The position numbers were made by a program, and so were the translations under genes. Below, piece by piece: positions 41,057 to 49,527 of a stretch of 56,152 nucleotides of DNA. The first letter of the stretch is position 1, and every line of letters begins with the position of its first letter. This DNA comes from an uncultured Eubacteriales bacterium (GTDB lineage Bacteria; Bacillota; Clostridia; Oscillospirales; Oscillospiraceae), in assembly GCA_900540545.1 (NCBI GenBank), contig UQGJ01000010.1, positions 1 to 56,152 of the forward strand, written 5' to 3'. Under the pieces are notes generated by a model. That model made no database searches and had not been told where the DNA came from. It worked only from the letters and a program-made list of their open reading frames with translations.

Positions 41057-42352
41057 ATGGAATCCGTCACCGTCATCGGCGCGGGCCTGGCGGGGAGTGA
41101 GGCGGCCTGGCAGTTGGCCCGCCGGGGCATCCCCGTCACCCTCTGCGAGATGAAGCCCGCCAAAATGACCCCCGCCCACCACACGCCCTGGTTTGGGGAG
41201 CTGGTGTGCTCCAACTCCCTGCGCTCCGACCAGATCGAGAACGCCGTGGGCCTGTTGAAGGAGGAGCTGCGCCGCTGTGGCTCCCTGATTATGTCCTGCG
41301 CCGACACCCACCAGGTGGAGGCGGGCGCCCTGGCCGTGGACCGGGAGGCCTTCGCCAAGGCCGTCACCGAAGCGGTCAAGGGCCACCCCCTCATCACACT
41401 GGTGGAGGGGGAGGTCACCCGTATCCCGGAGACGGGGCACGTCATCGTGGCCTCCGGTCCCCTGACCTCGGACGCCCTGGCGGAGGACATCCAGCGGCTC
41501 ATCCACGCCGACTACCTGAGCTTCTACGACGCGGCGGCCCCGCTGGTCACCTTTGAGAGCATCGACATGGGCGAGGCCTGGTTCGCCTCCCGCTACGACA
41601 AGGGCACGGCGGACTACATCAACTGCGCCCTCAACGAGGAGCAGTACACCGCCTTCTGGACCGAACTGACCCAGGCCCGGACCGCCCAGGTCCACGGCTT
41701 CGACGACGCCAACGTCTTTGAGGGCTGTATGCCCGTGGAGGTCATGGCCAAGCGGGGGGTGGAGACCCTGCGCTACGGCCCCCTGAAGCCCAAGGGCCTG
41801 GACGACCCCCGGACGGGGCGGTGGCCCTACGCCGTGGTCCAGCTCCGCAAGGACAACGCCCAGGGAACCATCTACAATCTGGTGGGCTTCCAGACCCATC
41901 TGGCCTGGCCGGAGCAGAAGCGGGTCTTTTCCATGATTCCGGCCCTCCGCAACGCCGAGTTCGTCCGCTACGGGGTCATGCACCGCAACACCTACCTCAA
42001 CTCCCCTCAGCTTTTGGACCGCTACTACCGCCTGCGGGGGACCGAGCGGGTTATGTTCGCCGGGCAGATGACCGGCGTGGAGGGCTATGTGGAGTCCACC
42101 GCCTCCGGCTTCTTGGCGGCGGTGGAGCTGACCCGGCGGCTGGAGGGGAAGGCCCCGGCGGACTTCCCCCAGGAGACCGCCATCGGGGCCCTGGCCCTCT
42201 ATATCTCCTCCAACAGCGTGGGGGAGTTCCAGCCCATGAACATCAACTTCGGCATCATTCCGCCCCTGGACCACCGGGTCAAGGGTAAAAAAGAGAAGAA
42301 TACGATGATTTCCCAGAGGGCCCTGGCGGCCCTGTCAAATCTGGAATTGTGA
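41057..42352 (+). CDS. trmFO: Methylenetetrahydrofolate-tRNA (uracil-5-)-methyltransferase
   Basis: TrmFO makes the T54 methyl of tRNA using methylene-tetrahydrofolate and FAD. The 431-residue protein begins with the dinucleotide motif VTVIGAGLAGSEAAWQLARR and has the family signatures KMTPAHHTPWFGELVCSNSL (with the catalytic-region Cys), DYINCALNEEQY and GQMTGVEGYVESTASG. Length is standard and the topA-trmFO adjacency is conserved in Firmicutes. I start at ATG 41057, with GAAAGGA about 9 bases upstream; the frame reaches back to 40910 through the palindromic repeat and is not coding there. Confidence 0.95.
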   Translation: MESVTVIGAGLAGSEAAWQLARRGIPVTLCEMKPAKMTPAHHTPWFGELVCSNSLRSDQIENAVGLLKEELRRCGSLIMSCADTHQVEAGALAVDREAFAKAVTEAVKGHPLITLVEGEVTRIPETGHVIVASGPLTSDALAEDIQRLIHADYLSFYDAAAPLVTFESIDMGEAWFASRYDKGTADYINCALNEEQYTAFWTELTQARTAQVHGFDDANVFEGCMPVEVMAKRGVETLRYGPLKPKGLDDPRTGRWPYAVVQLRKDNAQGTIYNLVGFQTHLAWPEQKRVFSMIPALRNAEFVRYGVMHRNTYLNSPQLLDRYYRLRGTERVMFAGQMTGVEGYVESTASGFLAAVELTRRLEGKAPADFPQETAIGALALYISSNSVGEFQPMNINFGIIPPLDHRVKGKKEKNTMISQRALAALSNLEL

Positions 42353-42477
42353 CCGGCGGGCGACCGCGGGGCCGCCCTGTGAGTAATTTTTTACAGGGGG
42401 GCCTTGCGGCCGTCCGCCCTGTCACATTTCGGGTCGCTGTATCGTTATAGGAGCAGACTGAATACGGGGGGATTTTG

Positions 42478-45400
42478 ATGAAACGACTGTTTTGCGCCGT
42501 GCTTTTCCTGACACTGCTGTGTACGCTGGCGGCCCCGGCAGGGGCGGAGAGCTTTCCACAGGAGATCACCTGGACCGATTACGCCAGGGCCGAGTGGGTG
42601 GAGGACGCCTACAGCAGCGGGTATTATCAGGTCTGGGACGGCCAGGGACATACGGGCGCGGTCTATCTCAGCGGCACGGTGTGGCTGCCCTGCGTGTATG
42701 AGGACCTGCTGGTCCGGGGGAGCAGCGCCTGGGCCAAGCAGGACGGCAAATGGGGCTACCTGGAGGAGGACTATGAGACCGGCCAGTTGAGGCAGGTGCT
42801 GCCTTTTGAGTATGATGCCAGTGGGTTGTTCCCCTCCTGGGTGAGTTACGCCGGCCGGAACATGAACATGATTGCCGCCTGCAAGGACGGCAAGTGGGGC
42901 TACGTGGACGAGGACAACAACGTGGTCCTGCCCTTTGTCTATGATGCCGTGGGAGAGTACGAGGATGATTGGATCAGTCAGAGCACGTGGTCCATCGTGA
43001 AAAAGGATGGCAAGTGGGGACTCATCGACCCCGGTGGGTATAACTATGCCCCTTTTATCTATGAGGAGCTGGCGGTTGTACCCAGACATCAGAACAGGGC
43101 GTTCATGGCTAAGCTGGATGGAAAATGGGGCGTCATAGACCTGCGGGGCAACGAGCTTTTTTCCTTTGCCTATGACACTATGTCCGCCGCCGACACGATA
43201 GACTTGATTCTGGTGAGTCAGAACGGAAAGTATGGCTTTATCAGCAGAGGGACCGGATGGGAGTACACGGCCTATCCCTGCGTCTACGACCAAATGGTCC
43301 TCCAGTCCTATTCCAATTACGCCGCCGTGGAGCGGAACGGCAAGTGGGGGGCGGTGGCTCTGGGCTATGGGGCGGAGGTCCCCTGTGAGTTGGAGACCCA
43401 GCCGGTGTTCGGCGAAAACATGACCCCGGCAAAGCAGGCCGACGGCTGGCGCTTTTTGAAAATCGTCAACCAGCCGGACGGGACCCTGGGCTGGGAGGCG
43501 GCACTGCCGGGTGTATACGAGGACGCGGGGTCCTTCGTGGGCGGGTTCGCCCGGGTACGAATGGATGGAAAGTGGGGGCTCATTGACCCCTTGGGAACGC
43601 TGGTCCTCCCCTGCAAGTACGACGCGGTCCAGCCGGTGGCGACGGAGTACGGCACGTATATCATCGTGGAGCAAAACGGCCAGACCTGGGGATTGGACTA
43701 TCAGATGGAGGCTGTCACCGCCAAGGCGGCGCAGACCCTGGACCCGGCGGGTCCGGCCCGCAACTATTGGAAGGCGGAGGTCAATGGCGCCTACGGTCTC
43801 TATTATGGGGACGGACAGACGGCGGCGCCCTTTGAGTACAGCCACATCACTTACGCCCCTTGCGGGGGCGGCGTTTTGATGGTGGAGAAGGATGGCCGCT
43901 GGGGCTTTCTGCGGGACCCGGCTTCCGCGTGGCGAGGGAAGGACCTGAGCGTCCAGTGGATGCCACAGTATGACTACATCGAGTTCCGGGACGGCGGGCG
44001 CCTGGCGGTGCAGCAGGGGGAAAGATATGGCCTGGCGGCTTTGGACGGTACGCTTCTGGCGTCCTGCATCTTCACGGAGCTCTACGATGATGGAGCGGGC
44101 GGATTCTCCGTCTATGACGGGACTCATTGGGGCGGCTTGGATAAAAACGGCCAACTGGTGAAGCCCTTGATCTACAAGACCAAAGCGCTGCTGGAACAAG
44201 GCGTGGCCGCCGTGGAGGACGAGACCAGCGGCCTGTGGGGTCTCCAGGACAACGATGGGAACCAGATAGCGCCCTGCCAGTATGACGGCAGCTTTGGTTT
44301 TGAAGGGGACCGGGCCATCGTCCGGCAGAATGGAAAATATGGTGTCATCGACAAGAGCGGGCGGGAAGTTATCCCCTGCACGTACAGCTACATCGAGGGG
44401 GCAGGGGAGGGAAAATTCCTGCTCATAGAGGGTGATAAGCTGGGCTTTGCCAAGGACGACGGCACAGTATTCCTACCGATCCAATACGATTTAGTGGCCT
44501 ATGCCACGAGTACGCCGCGTGGGACCACGGTAACGCGTATCAGCGGCGGAATGTTCCAAGGCGGGGTCTCGGCCGTATACCTGCCGGGAGAGAAGGACGG
44601 GGAGGAGAAGCTCACCTTTATCAACGAGGCGGGTGAGACGGTAGATGTTCCTGATTATGCCGAATTTATGGCGTTGGGGGTATATGGCGGAACTTATACC
44701 GGGATGGACGGAGAGGACCCGCGCATGGCAGGGGTGGTATGCGACGGCAGCAATTACCCGGAGCCTCAGGGCGACGGCACGGCGCTCTATACCGACAGCC
44801 TTGGAAACCGGCTGGTGCTGGAGGGCTACGTGGACGAGGGGGAAAAGGCCGGGCAGCCGGAGTGGATACCCTTCCCCGCGGACTACGAGACCACAGTGTC
44901 GCGCTATGGGTACACTGTGGTCCGGACGGGCGGCCCCTATGGGCTGGCGAAAGCCCCCAACCAGGCGCAGACCGTCAGCGATTGGGCCAGGGATGAGGTG
45001 GAGCGGGCCAAGGGCCTGGGGCTGGTCCCGGAGCGGGAGGCCGGCTACTATACCTATTCCATCACCCGGCTGCAATTCGCCGAGCTGGCGGTGAATCTGG
45101 TGGAGACGGCCACGGGGACCGCCATTGAACCGGTCCCGGCGGACCGCTTCTCCGACACTGGAGACCTGGCGGCCCGGAAGGCCGCGGCGGCGGGCATCGT
45201 CAACGGCACCGGGGACGGGAGCACGTTTTCCCCGGATGCCTTCCTGACCAGAGAGCAGTTGGCGGCCATGCTCTGCCGCGCCATGGGATGGACGGAGACC
45301 GGGGCGGCGGACCTGACGGCCTATGATGACGGGGCCGCCGTGGCCCACTGGGCGCGGGAGTCAGTGGCCGCCCTGGTGGAGCGGGGCATTTTGCAGGGCG

Positions 45401-45483
45401 CGGACAACGCCCTGTCCCCCCAGGATTACACCACCGTGGAACAGGCCATTTTACTGGTCCTGAGGGCCAGCGAGACGAAATAA
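42478..45483 (+). CDS. Secreted WG-repeat protein with C-terminal SLH domains
   Basis: The 1001-residue protein has a signal peptide (cleavage near AAPAGAES) and then at least twelve WG-type repeats of about 45-60 residues through residue 750. Each contains a D-G-K-W-G-(Y/L/V)-(I/L)-D core followed by a (V/I)-(L/P)-P-(C/F)-x-Y-D element. The last 170 residues contain two to three S-layer homology domains (ITRLQFAELAVNLV, RFSDTGDLAARKAAAAGIVN, FLTREQLAAMLCRAMGW), which bind cell-wall polymers. It is therefore a wall-bound surface protein; WG repeats are of unknown function. ATG 42478 follows GGGGGGA. No clear promoter is seen. Confidence 0.85.
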   Translation: MKRLFCAVLFLTLLCTLAAPAGAESFPQEITWTDYARAEWVEDAYSSGYYQVWDGQGHTGAVYLSGTVWLPCVYEDLLVRGSSAWAKQDGKWGYLEEDYETGQLRQVLPFEYDASGLFPSWVSYAGRNMNMIAACKDGKWGYVDEDNNVVLPFVYDAVGEYEDDWISQSTWSIVKKDGKWGLIDPGGYNYAPFIYEELAVVPRHQNRAFMAKLDGKWGVIDLRGNELFSFAYDTMSAADTIDLILVSQNGKYGFISRGTGWEYTAYPCVYDQMVLQSYSNYAAVERNGKWGAVALGYGAEVPCELETQPVFGENMTPAKQADGWRFLKIVNQPDGTLGWEAALPGVYEDAGSFVGGFARVRMDGKWGLIDPLGTLVLPCKYDAVQPVATEYGTYIIVEQNGQTWGLDYQMEAVTAKAAQTLDPAGPARNYWKAEVNGAYGLYYGDGQTAAPFEYSHITYAPCGGGVLMVEKDGRWGFLRDPASAWRGKDLSVQWMPQYDYIEFRDGGRLAVQQGERYGLAALDGTLLASCIFTELYDDGAGGFSVYDGTHWGGLDKNGQLVKPLIYKTKALLEQGVAAVEDETSGLWGLQDNDGNQIAPCQYDGSFGFEGDRAIVRQNGKYGVIDKSGREVIPCTYSYIEGAGEGKFLLIEGDKLGFAKDDGTVFLPIQYDLVAYATSTPRGTTVTRISGGMFQGGVSAVYLPGEKDGEEKLTFINEAGETVDVPDYAEFMALGVYGGTYTGMDGEDPRMAGVVCDGSNYPEPQGDGTALYTDSLGNRLVLEGYVDEGEKAGQPEWIPFPADYETTVSRYGYTVVRTGGPYGLAKAPNQAQTVSDWARDEVERAKGLGLVPEREAGYYTYSITRLQFAELAVNLVETATGTAIEPVPADRFSDTGDLAARKAAAAGIVNGTGDGSTFSPDAFLTREQLAAMLCRAMGWTETGAADLTAYDDGAAVAHWARESVAALVERGILQGADNALSPQDYTTVEQAILLVLRASETK

Positions 45484-45489
45484 AAGCGG

Positions 45490-45520
45490 GGGAGAGGGCG
45501 GCCAGGGGCCGCCCTCTCCC
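45490..45520 (+). terminator. Stem-loop after the WG-repeat gene
   Basis: A 14-bp perfect stem (45490-45503 with 45507-45520) has a 3-base loop, 6 bases after the stop. There is no T-run. Confidence 0.6.
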
Positions 45521-45543
45521 TGCGCCTCCATAGAGAAAGGGAC

Positions 45544-45572
45544 TTGCCAGAACTCCTCCAAACGAGTATGAT
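45544..45572 (+). promoter_or_regulatory. Sigma-A promoter of plsX
   Basis: TTGCCA (45544-45549) and TATGAT (45567-45572) have a 17-bp spacer, about 42 bases before the plsX ATG. No palindromic operator is seen here. Confidence 0.75.
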
Positions 45573-45614
45573 AGTAAAAACAAAATCTGCGCTATCTGCG
45601 TATGGAGGGTTTTT

Positions 45615-46655
45615 ATGAAAATCATCGTGGACGCCATGGGCGGGGACAACGCCCCCCAGTGTAACGTGCGGGGGGCCGTGGCCGCCGTGAAGGAGTACGG
45701 CGTGGAGGTGGTCCTGGTGGGCCGGGGGGAGGACATCCTGGGGTGCCTGAAGGCCGACGGCATCGCCGACCTGCCCGCCGGGCTGGAGATCGCCCATGCC
45801 GACCAGGTGGTGGAGATCTGCGACAACCCCGCCACCGCCTTCAAGGAGAAAAAGGACTCCTCCCTCACCGTGGGCCTGAACCTGCTGAAAAACGGGGGCG
45901 GGGACGCTTTTGTCTCCGCCGGCAGCACCGGGGCCCTGCTCTCCGCCGCCACCCTGCTGGTGAAGCGGGTGAAGGGCATCCGCCGGGCGGCCATGTGCCC
46001 CGTGGTGCCCACGGGCAAGGGGGGCGCGGTCCTCATCGACTGCGGCGCCACCGCCGAGTGCACGCCGGAATACCTGCTCCAGTTCGCCTTCATGGGCTCC
46101 TACTACGCCGAGCGGGTGCTGGGCCGCCCGGAGCCCAAGGTGGGGCTGTTGAACATCGGCGCGGAACCCTCCAAGGGCACCGACCTCCAGCGGGAGACCT
46201 ACGTGCTGCTGAAGCAGGCGGGGGAAGAGGGGCGCATCAACTTCGTGGGCAACGTGGAGGCCCGGGAGGCGGTCTACGGCGAGGTGGACGTTATCGTCAC
46301 CGACGGCTACTCCGGCAATATCTTCCTCAAGACCATGGAGGGCACCGGCGGCTTTTTGGCAAAAGAGCTGAAGGGCATGTTCAAGAAGAACCTCATCACC
46401 AAAATTGGCGCCCTGTGCGTGAAGGACGGCATCGACCACTTCAAGAAGCTGCTGGATGCGGGCGAGGTGGGGGGCACCGCCCTGGTGGGCATCTCCAAGC
46501 CGGTCATCAAGGCTCACGGCTCCTCCGACGACTACGCCATCAAGAACGCCATCCGACAGGCCGCCAGCTTCGCCAATTCCGGCATTATCGAGGATATTGC
46601 CGAGAATATCGACCATATGCGACTGCCCGTGGGCGCGGCTTCTGCAACAGAATAA
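45615..46655 (+). CDS. plsX: Phosphate acyltransferase PlsX
   Basis: PlsX converts acyl-ACP to acyl-phosphate, the first step of phospholipid synthesis in Firmicutes. The 346-residue protein starts MKIIVDAMGGDNAP, the family signature, and has the DAFVSAGSTGALLSAATLLV, LIDCGATAECTPEYLLQFA and VTDGYSGNIFLKTMEGTGGF motifs. Length is standard. The B. subtilis neighbours fapR (upstream) and fabD-fabG (between plsX and acpP) are absent; acpP follows after 73 bases with its own promoter. Confidence 0.96.
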   Translation: MKIIVDAMGGDNAPQCNVRGAVAAVKEYGVEVVLVGRGEDILGCLKADGIADLPAGLEIAHADQVVEICDNPATAFKEKKDSSLTVGLNLLKNGGGDAFVSAGSTGALLSAATLLVKRVKGIRRAAMCPVVPTGKGGAVLIDCGATAECTPEYLLQFAFMGSYYAERVLGRPEPKVGLLNIGAEPSKGTDLQRETYVLLKQAGEEGRINFVGNVEAREAVYGEVDVIVTDGYSGNIFLKTMEGTGGFLAKELKGMFKKNLITKIGALCVKDGIDHFKKLLDAGEVGGTALVGISKPVIKAHGSSDDYAIKNAIRQAASFANSGIIEDIAENIDHMRLPVGAASATE

Positions 46656-46664
46656 AAAAACCTA

Positions 46665-46693
46665 TTGACAGGCAGGGAAAATGTCCCTATTAT
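46665..46693 (+). promoter_or_regulatory. Sigma-A promoter of acpP
   Basis: TTGACA (46665-46670) and TATTAT (46688-46693) have a 17-bp spacer. The expected start is near 46700, inside a palindrome. Confidence 0.85.
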
Positions 46694-46713
46694 GTGGTAT
46701 GTAAAATACCACA
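46693..46713 (+). promoter_or_regulatory. Candidate operator palindrome at the acpP start point
   Basis: TGTGGTAT-GTAAA-ATACCACA is a perfect 8-bp inverted repeat overlapping the expected transcription start and ending just before the AAGGAG site. It has the size and position of a repressor site; it does not match the Bacillus FapR or streptococcal FabT consensus that I know. It could also act as an RNA hairpin next to the ribosome site. Confidence 0.5.
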
Positions 46714-46728
46714 AGGAGTTGTGTCACA

Positions 46729-46965
46729 ATGATTTTTGAAAAGCTGAGCGAGCTCATTTCCGAACAGTTCGGGGTGGAAGCGGACACCATCACCATGGAT
46801 ACCACCTTCGAGGACGACCTGGGGGCGGATTCCCTGGACATCGTGGAGCTGTCCATGGCCCTGGAGGAGGAGTTCGGGGTCTCTGAGATGGGCGAGGACG
46901 AGATTTCCGCCATCACCTCCGTGGGCGACCTGGTCCGCTATCTGCAGGCCAAGCTGGACGCCTGA
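46729..46965 (+). CDS. acpP: Acyl carrier protein
   Basis: ACP carries growing fatty acids on a 4'-phosphopantetheine arm. The 78-residue acidic protein contains the attachment motif GADSLDIVELSMALEEEFG with Ser35 as the modified residue. Length and charge are typical. AAGGAG lies 9 bases before the ATG. It has a strong promoter with an overlapping palindrome and a terminator, so it is expressed separately from plsX and rnc. Confidence 0.97.
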   Translation: MIFEKLSELISEQFGVEADTITMDTTFEDDLGADSLDIVELSMALEEEFGVSEMGEDEISAITSVGDLVRYLQAKLDA

Positions 46966-46993
46966 GAGGGCGCAACGAAACATAAAACGCATC

Positions 46994-47020
46994 AGGCCCC
47001 GCTCAAAGGCGGGGCCTCTT
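46994..47020 (+). terminator. Terminator after acpP
   Basis: A 9-bp perfect stem (46994-47002 with 47009-47017) with loop TCAAAG is followed by CTTGTT, a weak T-run. Confidence 0.7.
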
Positions 47021-47043
47021 GTTACGTTTGAAGGTGAAAAGAC

Positions 47044-47721
47044 ATGAAGAAGCTGGAAGAGCGCATCGGCTACTCCTTTCAGGACCCGTCCCTGCTGGAA
47101 AACGCCCTGACCCACAGCTCCTACGCCAACGAGAACAAGGCCAAGGGCGAGACCAGCAACGAGCGGCTGGAATTCCTGGGCGACTCGGTGCTGGGCATGG
47201 TGGTGGCCGACTATCTGTTCCGCACCCACCCCGACATGCCGGAGGGGGAGCTGACCCGGACCCGTGCGGCCCTGGTGTGCGAGGAGAGCCTGGTGGAGGT
47301 GGCGGCCCGGTGGGAGCTGGGCGACTATCTGCGGCTGGGCCGGGGGGAGGACGCCGGGGGTGGCCGGAACCGGCCCTCCATCCGGGCGGACGCCGTGGAG
47401 GCCGTCATTGCAGCCGTCTATCTGGACGGGGGCATCGGCTCGGCCCGGAAGCTCATTACCAAATTCATCCTGACCGACAACGAGCGGGAGCAGGAGGGGG
47501 CCATCCGGGACTACAAGACGGCCCTCCAGGAGCTGGTCCAGCGGGAGAGTGGCCAGGTGCTGACCTATCGCCTGCTGGGGGAGAGCGGCCCCGACCACGC
47601 CAAGGTGTTCTCCGTGGAGGTGGACCTGAACGGTACCCCCGTGGGCACGGGTGAGGGAAGGAGCAAAAAAGAGGCCGAGCAAATGGCGGCCAAGGCGGCC
47701 ATTGAGAAGCTGAGAGAATGA
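47044..47721 (+). CDS. rnc: Ribonuclease III
   Basis: RNase III cuts double-stranded RNA in rRNA processing. The 225-residue protein has the nuclease signature NERLEFLGDSVLGMVVADYL, the second acidic site DAVEAVIAAVYLDGG, and a C-terminal dsRNA-binding domain (about residues 155-225) ending KKEAEQMAAKAAIEKLRE. The last 45 coding bases (47673-47717) are repeated at 47882-47926, where the frame would end LREKE, suggesting that the original 3' end was displaced by an insertion that copied the end of the gene. The domain is intact, so function should be kept. GAAGGTG precedes the ATG. Confidence 0.95.
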   Translation: MKKLEERIGYSFQDPSLLENALTHSSYANENKAKGETSNERLEFLGDSVLGMVVADYLFRTHPDMPEGELTRTRAALVCEESLVEVAARWELGDYLRLGRGEDAGGGRNRPSIRADAVEAVIAAVYLDGGIGSARKLITKFILTDNEREQEGAIRDYKTALQELVQRESGQVLTYRLLGESGPDHAKVFSVEVDLNGTPVGTGEGRSKKEAEQMAAKAAIEKLRE

Positions 47722-47926
47722 GTCCGCCATTTGGTCGGCCTCTTGCGAGCGTAAGCGAGCCGCGGCGGAAGCCGCGTACAAGCGTCGAGCGGAGCGAGAC
47801 CTTGCCGCAGGGGCAATTCACTTGCCCCGAGGAAGTAGAGTAACAAATGGGGTCCCCGCTGAATCGCAGATTCAGTGGGGCGGCCGAGCAGATGGCGGCC
47901 AAGGCGGCCATTGAGAAGCTGAGAGA
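47673..47926. repeat. Hairpin-rich insertion with 45-bp direct repeats of the rnc end
   Basis: A 45-bp sequence (47673-47717) recurs at 47882-47926 with one mismatch, 209 bases apart. The 164-base spacer holds an inverse of the rnc end (47724-47742 pairs with 47671-47689, 18 of 19), then compact hairpins: GCGAGC-GTAA-GCGAGC (47745-47760, GNRA loop with possible tandem G-A pairs), CGCGGC-GGAA-GCCGCG (47761-47776), 47784-47800 (again with possible tandem G-A pairs), 47810-47816/47822-47828, and 47854-47865/47869-47880 (12 bp). It looks like a mobile or RNA-structured insertion. Confidence 0.6.
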
Positions 47927-47940
47927 GAAAGAGTGAGGAT

Positions 47941-48062
47941 GGTGGACGCGGATTGCCGCGCCAGTTTGAGAACTGGCTCGCAATGACGTGCTTCATGCCG
48001 ATAGACGCAACCGCGTCATTGCGAACCAGCCTGCAGGCTGGTTCGCAATCCGCATCTCCCGT
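47941..48062. repeat. BIME-like paired palindrome, locus 4
   Basis: The left unit (CGGATTGCCGCGCCAG, core CCAGTTTGAGAACTGG, GCTCGCAATGAC) is almost identical to locus 3; the right unit (GTCATTGCGAACCAGCC to GGTTCGCAATCCGC) is inverted. It lies directly after the duplicated rnc end and before the transporter gene. Confidence 0.85.
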
Positions 48063-48088
48063 CCTATCAAGATTTGGAGGAGAGAGTT

Positions 48089-49465
48089 TTGCAGAGAGAA
48101 AAATTTTCATCCCGGCTGGGGTTCATCCTCATTTCCGCCGGGTGCGCCATCGGGCTGGGCAACGTGTGGCGCTTCCCCTATATCACCGGAAAATACGGCG
48201 GCGCGGCCTTCGTGCTGCTGTACCTGCTGTTCCTGGTGATCCTGGGCCTGCCCATCATGGTCATGGAGTTCTCCGTGGGCCGGGCCAGCCAGAAGTCGGC
48301 GGCCCTCAGCTTCAACGTGCTGGAGCCCAAGGGGACCAAGTGGCACCTCTACCGCTACGGCGCCATGGCGGGCAACTACCTGCTGATGATGTTCTACACC
48401 ACCGTGGGCGGCTGGATGCTCATGTATATGTGCAAGATGTTCCTGGGCGAGTTCAGCGGCATGGACTCCGCCGGGGTGACGGCCGCCTTCGGGACCATGC
48501 TGGGCCAGCCCGGCCCCATGATCGGCTGGATGCTGGTGGTCACGCTGCTGGGCTTCTTCGTGTGTTCCCTGGGCCTGCAAAAGGGCGTGGAGCGCATCAC
48601 CAAGGTGATGATGACCTGTTTGCTGGTCCTTATGCTGGTGCTGGCCGTGCGCAGCGTCACCCTGGAGGGGGCCGTGGACGGCCTGAAGTTCTATCTGGTG
48701 CCCAACTTCCGCAATCTGGTGTACGACGCCGAGGGCAAGATGATTTTGGGCGAGGTCATTTACGCCGCCATGGGCCAGGCCTTCTTCACCCTAAGCCTGG
48801 GCATTGGCGCCCTGGCCATCTTCGGCAGCTATATCGGCAAGGACCGTTCCCTCACCGGCGAAGCCCTCAGCGTGGGCATCCTGGACACCTGTGTGGCCCT
48901 CATCGCGGGACTCATCATCTTCCCGGCCTGCTTTGCCTTCGACGTGAACCCCGGCGAGGGCGTGGGGCTGGTGTTCATGACCCTGCCCAACGTGTTCAAC
49001 CAGATGCCCCTGGGCAATCTGTGGGGCGGGCTGTTCTTCTTGTTCATGTCCTTCGCCGCCCTGTCCACCATCATCGCGGTGTTCGAGAACATCGTGGCCT
49101 TCGCCATGGACCTGGGCTGGAGCCGGAAAAAGGCCATCCTGGTCAACGGCCTGGCCCTCATCGTCCTGTCCCTGCCCTGTATCCTGGGCTTCAACCTGTG
49201 GAGCGGCTTCACCACCCCTGTGGGCAACATCCAGGACCTGGAGGACTTCATCGTGTCCAACAACCTGCTGCCCCTGGGCTCCCTGGTATACCTGCTGTTC
49301 TGCGTGTCCAAGCGGGGCTGGGGCTGGGACAACTTCCTGGCCGAGGCCGACGCGGGCCAGGGCCTCAAGTTCCCCCGGTGGGCCCGGAAGTATCTCACCT
49401 GGGTGCTGCCGCTCATCGTGGCCGTCATCTTCCTGGTGGGCTATTACCAGAAGTTCTTCGCGTGA
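48089..49465 (+). CDS. Sodium-dependent transporter, NSS (SNF) family
   Basis: NSS proteins import amino acids or related amines with Na+. The 458-residue protein begins the core with SAGCAIGLGNVWRFPYITGK, the TM1 signature holding the sodium and substrate sites, and has about eleven TM segments, the MhsT-like bacterial form rather than the twelve of LeuT. The TM6 and TM8 regions (AMGQAFFTLSLGIGALAIFG and FMSFAALSTIIAVFENIV) are well conserved. The substrate is not predictable. The start is TTG 48089, 8 bases after GGAGG; TTG 48074 overlaps that site. The gene interrupts the usual rnc-smc order. Confidence 0.9.
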   Translation: MQREKFSSRLGFILISAGCAIGLGNVWRFPYITGKYGGAAFVLLYLLFLVILGLPIMVMEFSVGRASQKSAALSFNVLEPKGTKWHLYRYGAMAGNYLLMMFYTTVGGWMLMYMCKMFLGEFSGMDSAGVTAAFGTMLGQPGPMIGWMLVVTLLGFFVCSLGLQKGVERITKVMMTCLLVLMLVLAVRSVTLEGAVDGLKFYLVPNFRNLVYDAEGKMILGEVIYAAMGQAFFTLSLGIGALAIFGSYIGKDRSLTGEALSVGILDTCVALIAGLIIFPACFAFDVNPGEGVGLVFMTLPNVFNQMPLGNLWGGLFFLFMSFAALSTIIAVFENIVAFAMDLGWSRKKAILVNGLALIVLSLPCILGFNLWSGFTTPVGNIQDLEDFIVSNNLLPLGSLVYLLFCVSKRGWGWDNFLAEADAGQGLKFPRWARKYLTWVLPLIVAVIFLVGYYQKFFA

Positions 49466-49480
49466 GAAAAGGAAAATGCA

Positions 49481-49516
49481 AAGCCCCCGGCCGCAGAAAT
49501 GCGGCCGAGGGCTTTT
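49481..49516. terminator. Terminator between convergent transporter and SLH-CAP genes
   Basis: A 14-base stem (49481-49494 with 49501-49514, one mismatch) with loop AGAAAT is followed by TT and can serve both converging genes. Confidence 0.75.
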
Positions 49517-49527
49517 GATTCGATGGC

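Noticed and set aside
47882..47937. Second rnc-like coding end as a separate gene or pseudogene
   Set aside because: It is only the duplicated 45-bp end without a start or ribosome site; it is described as part of the insertion.
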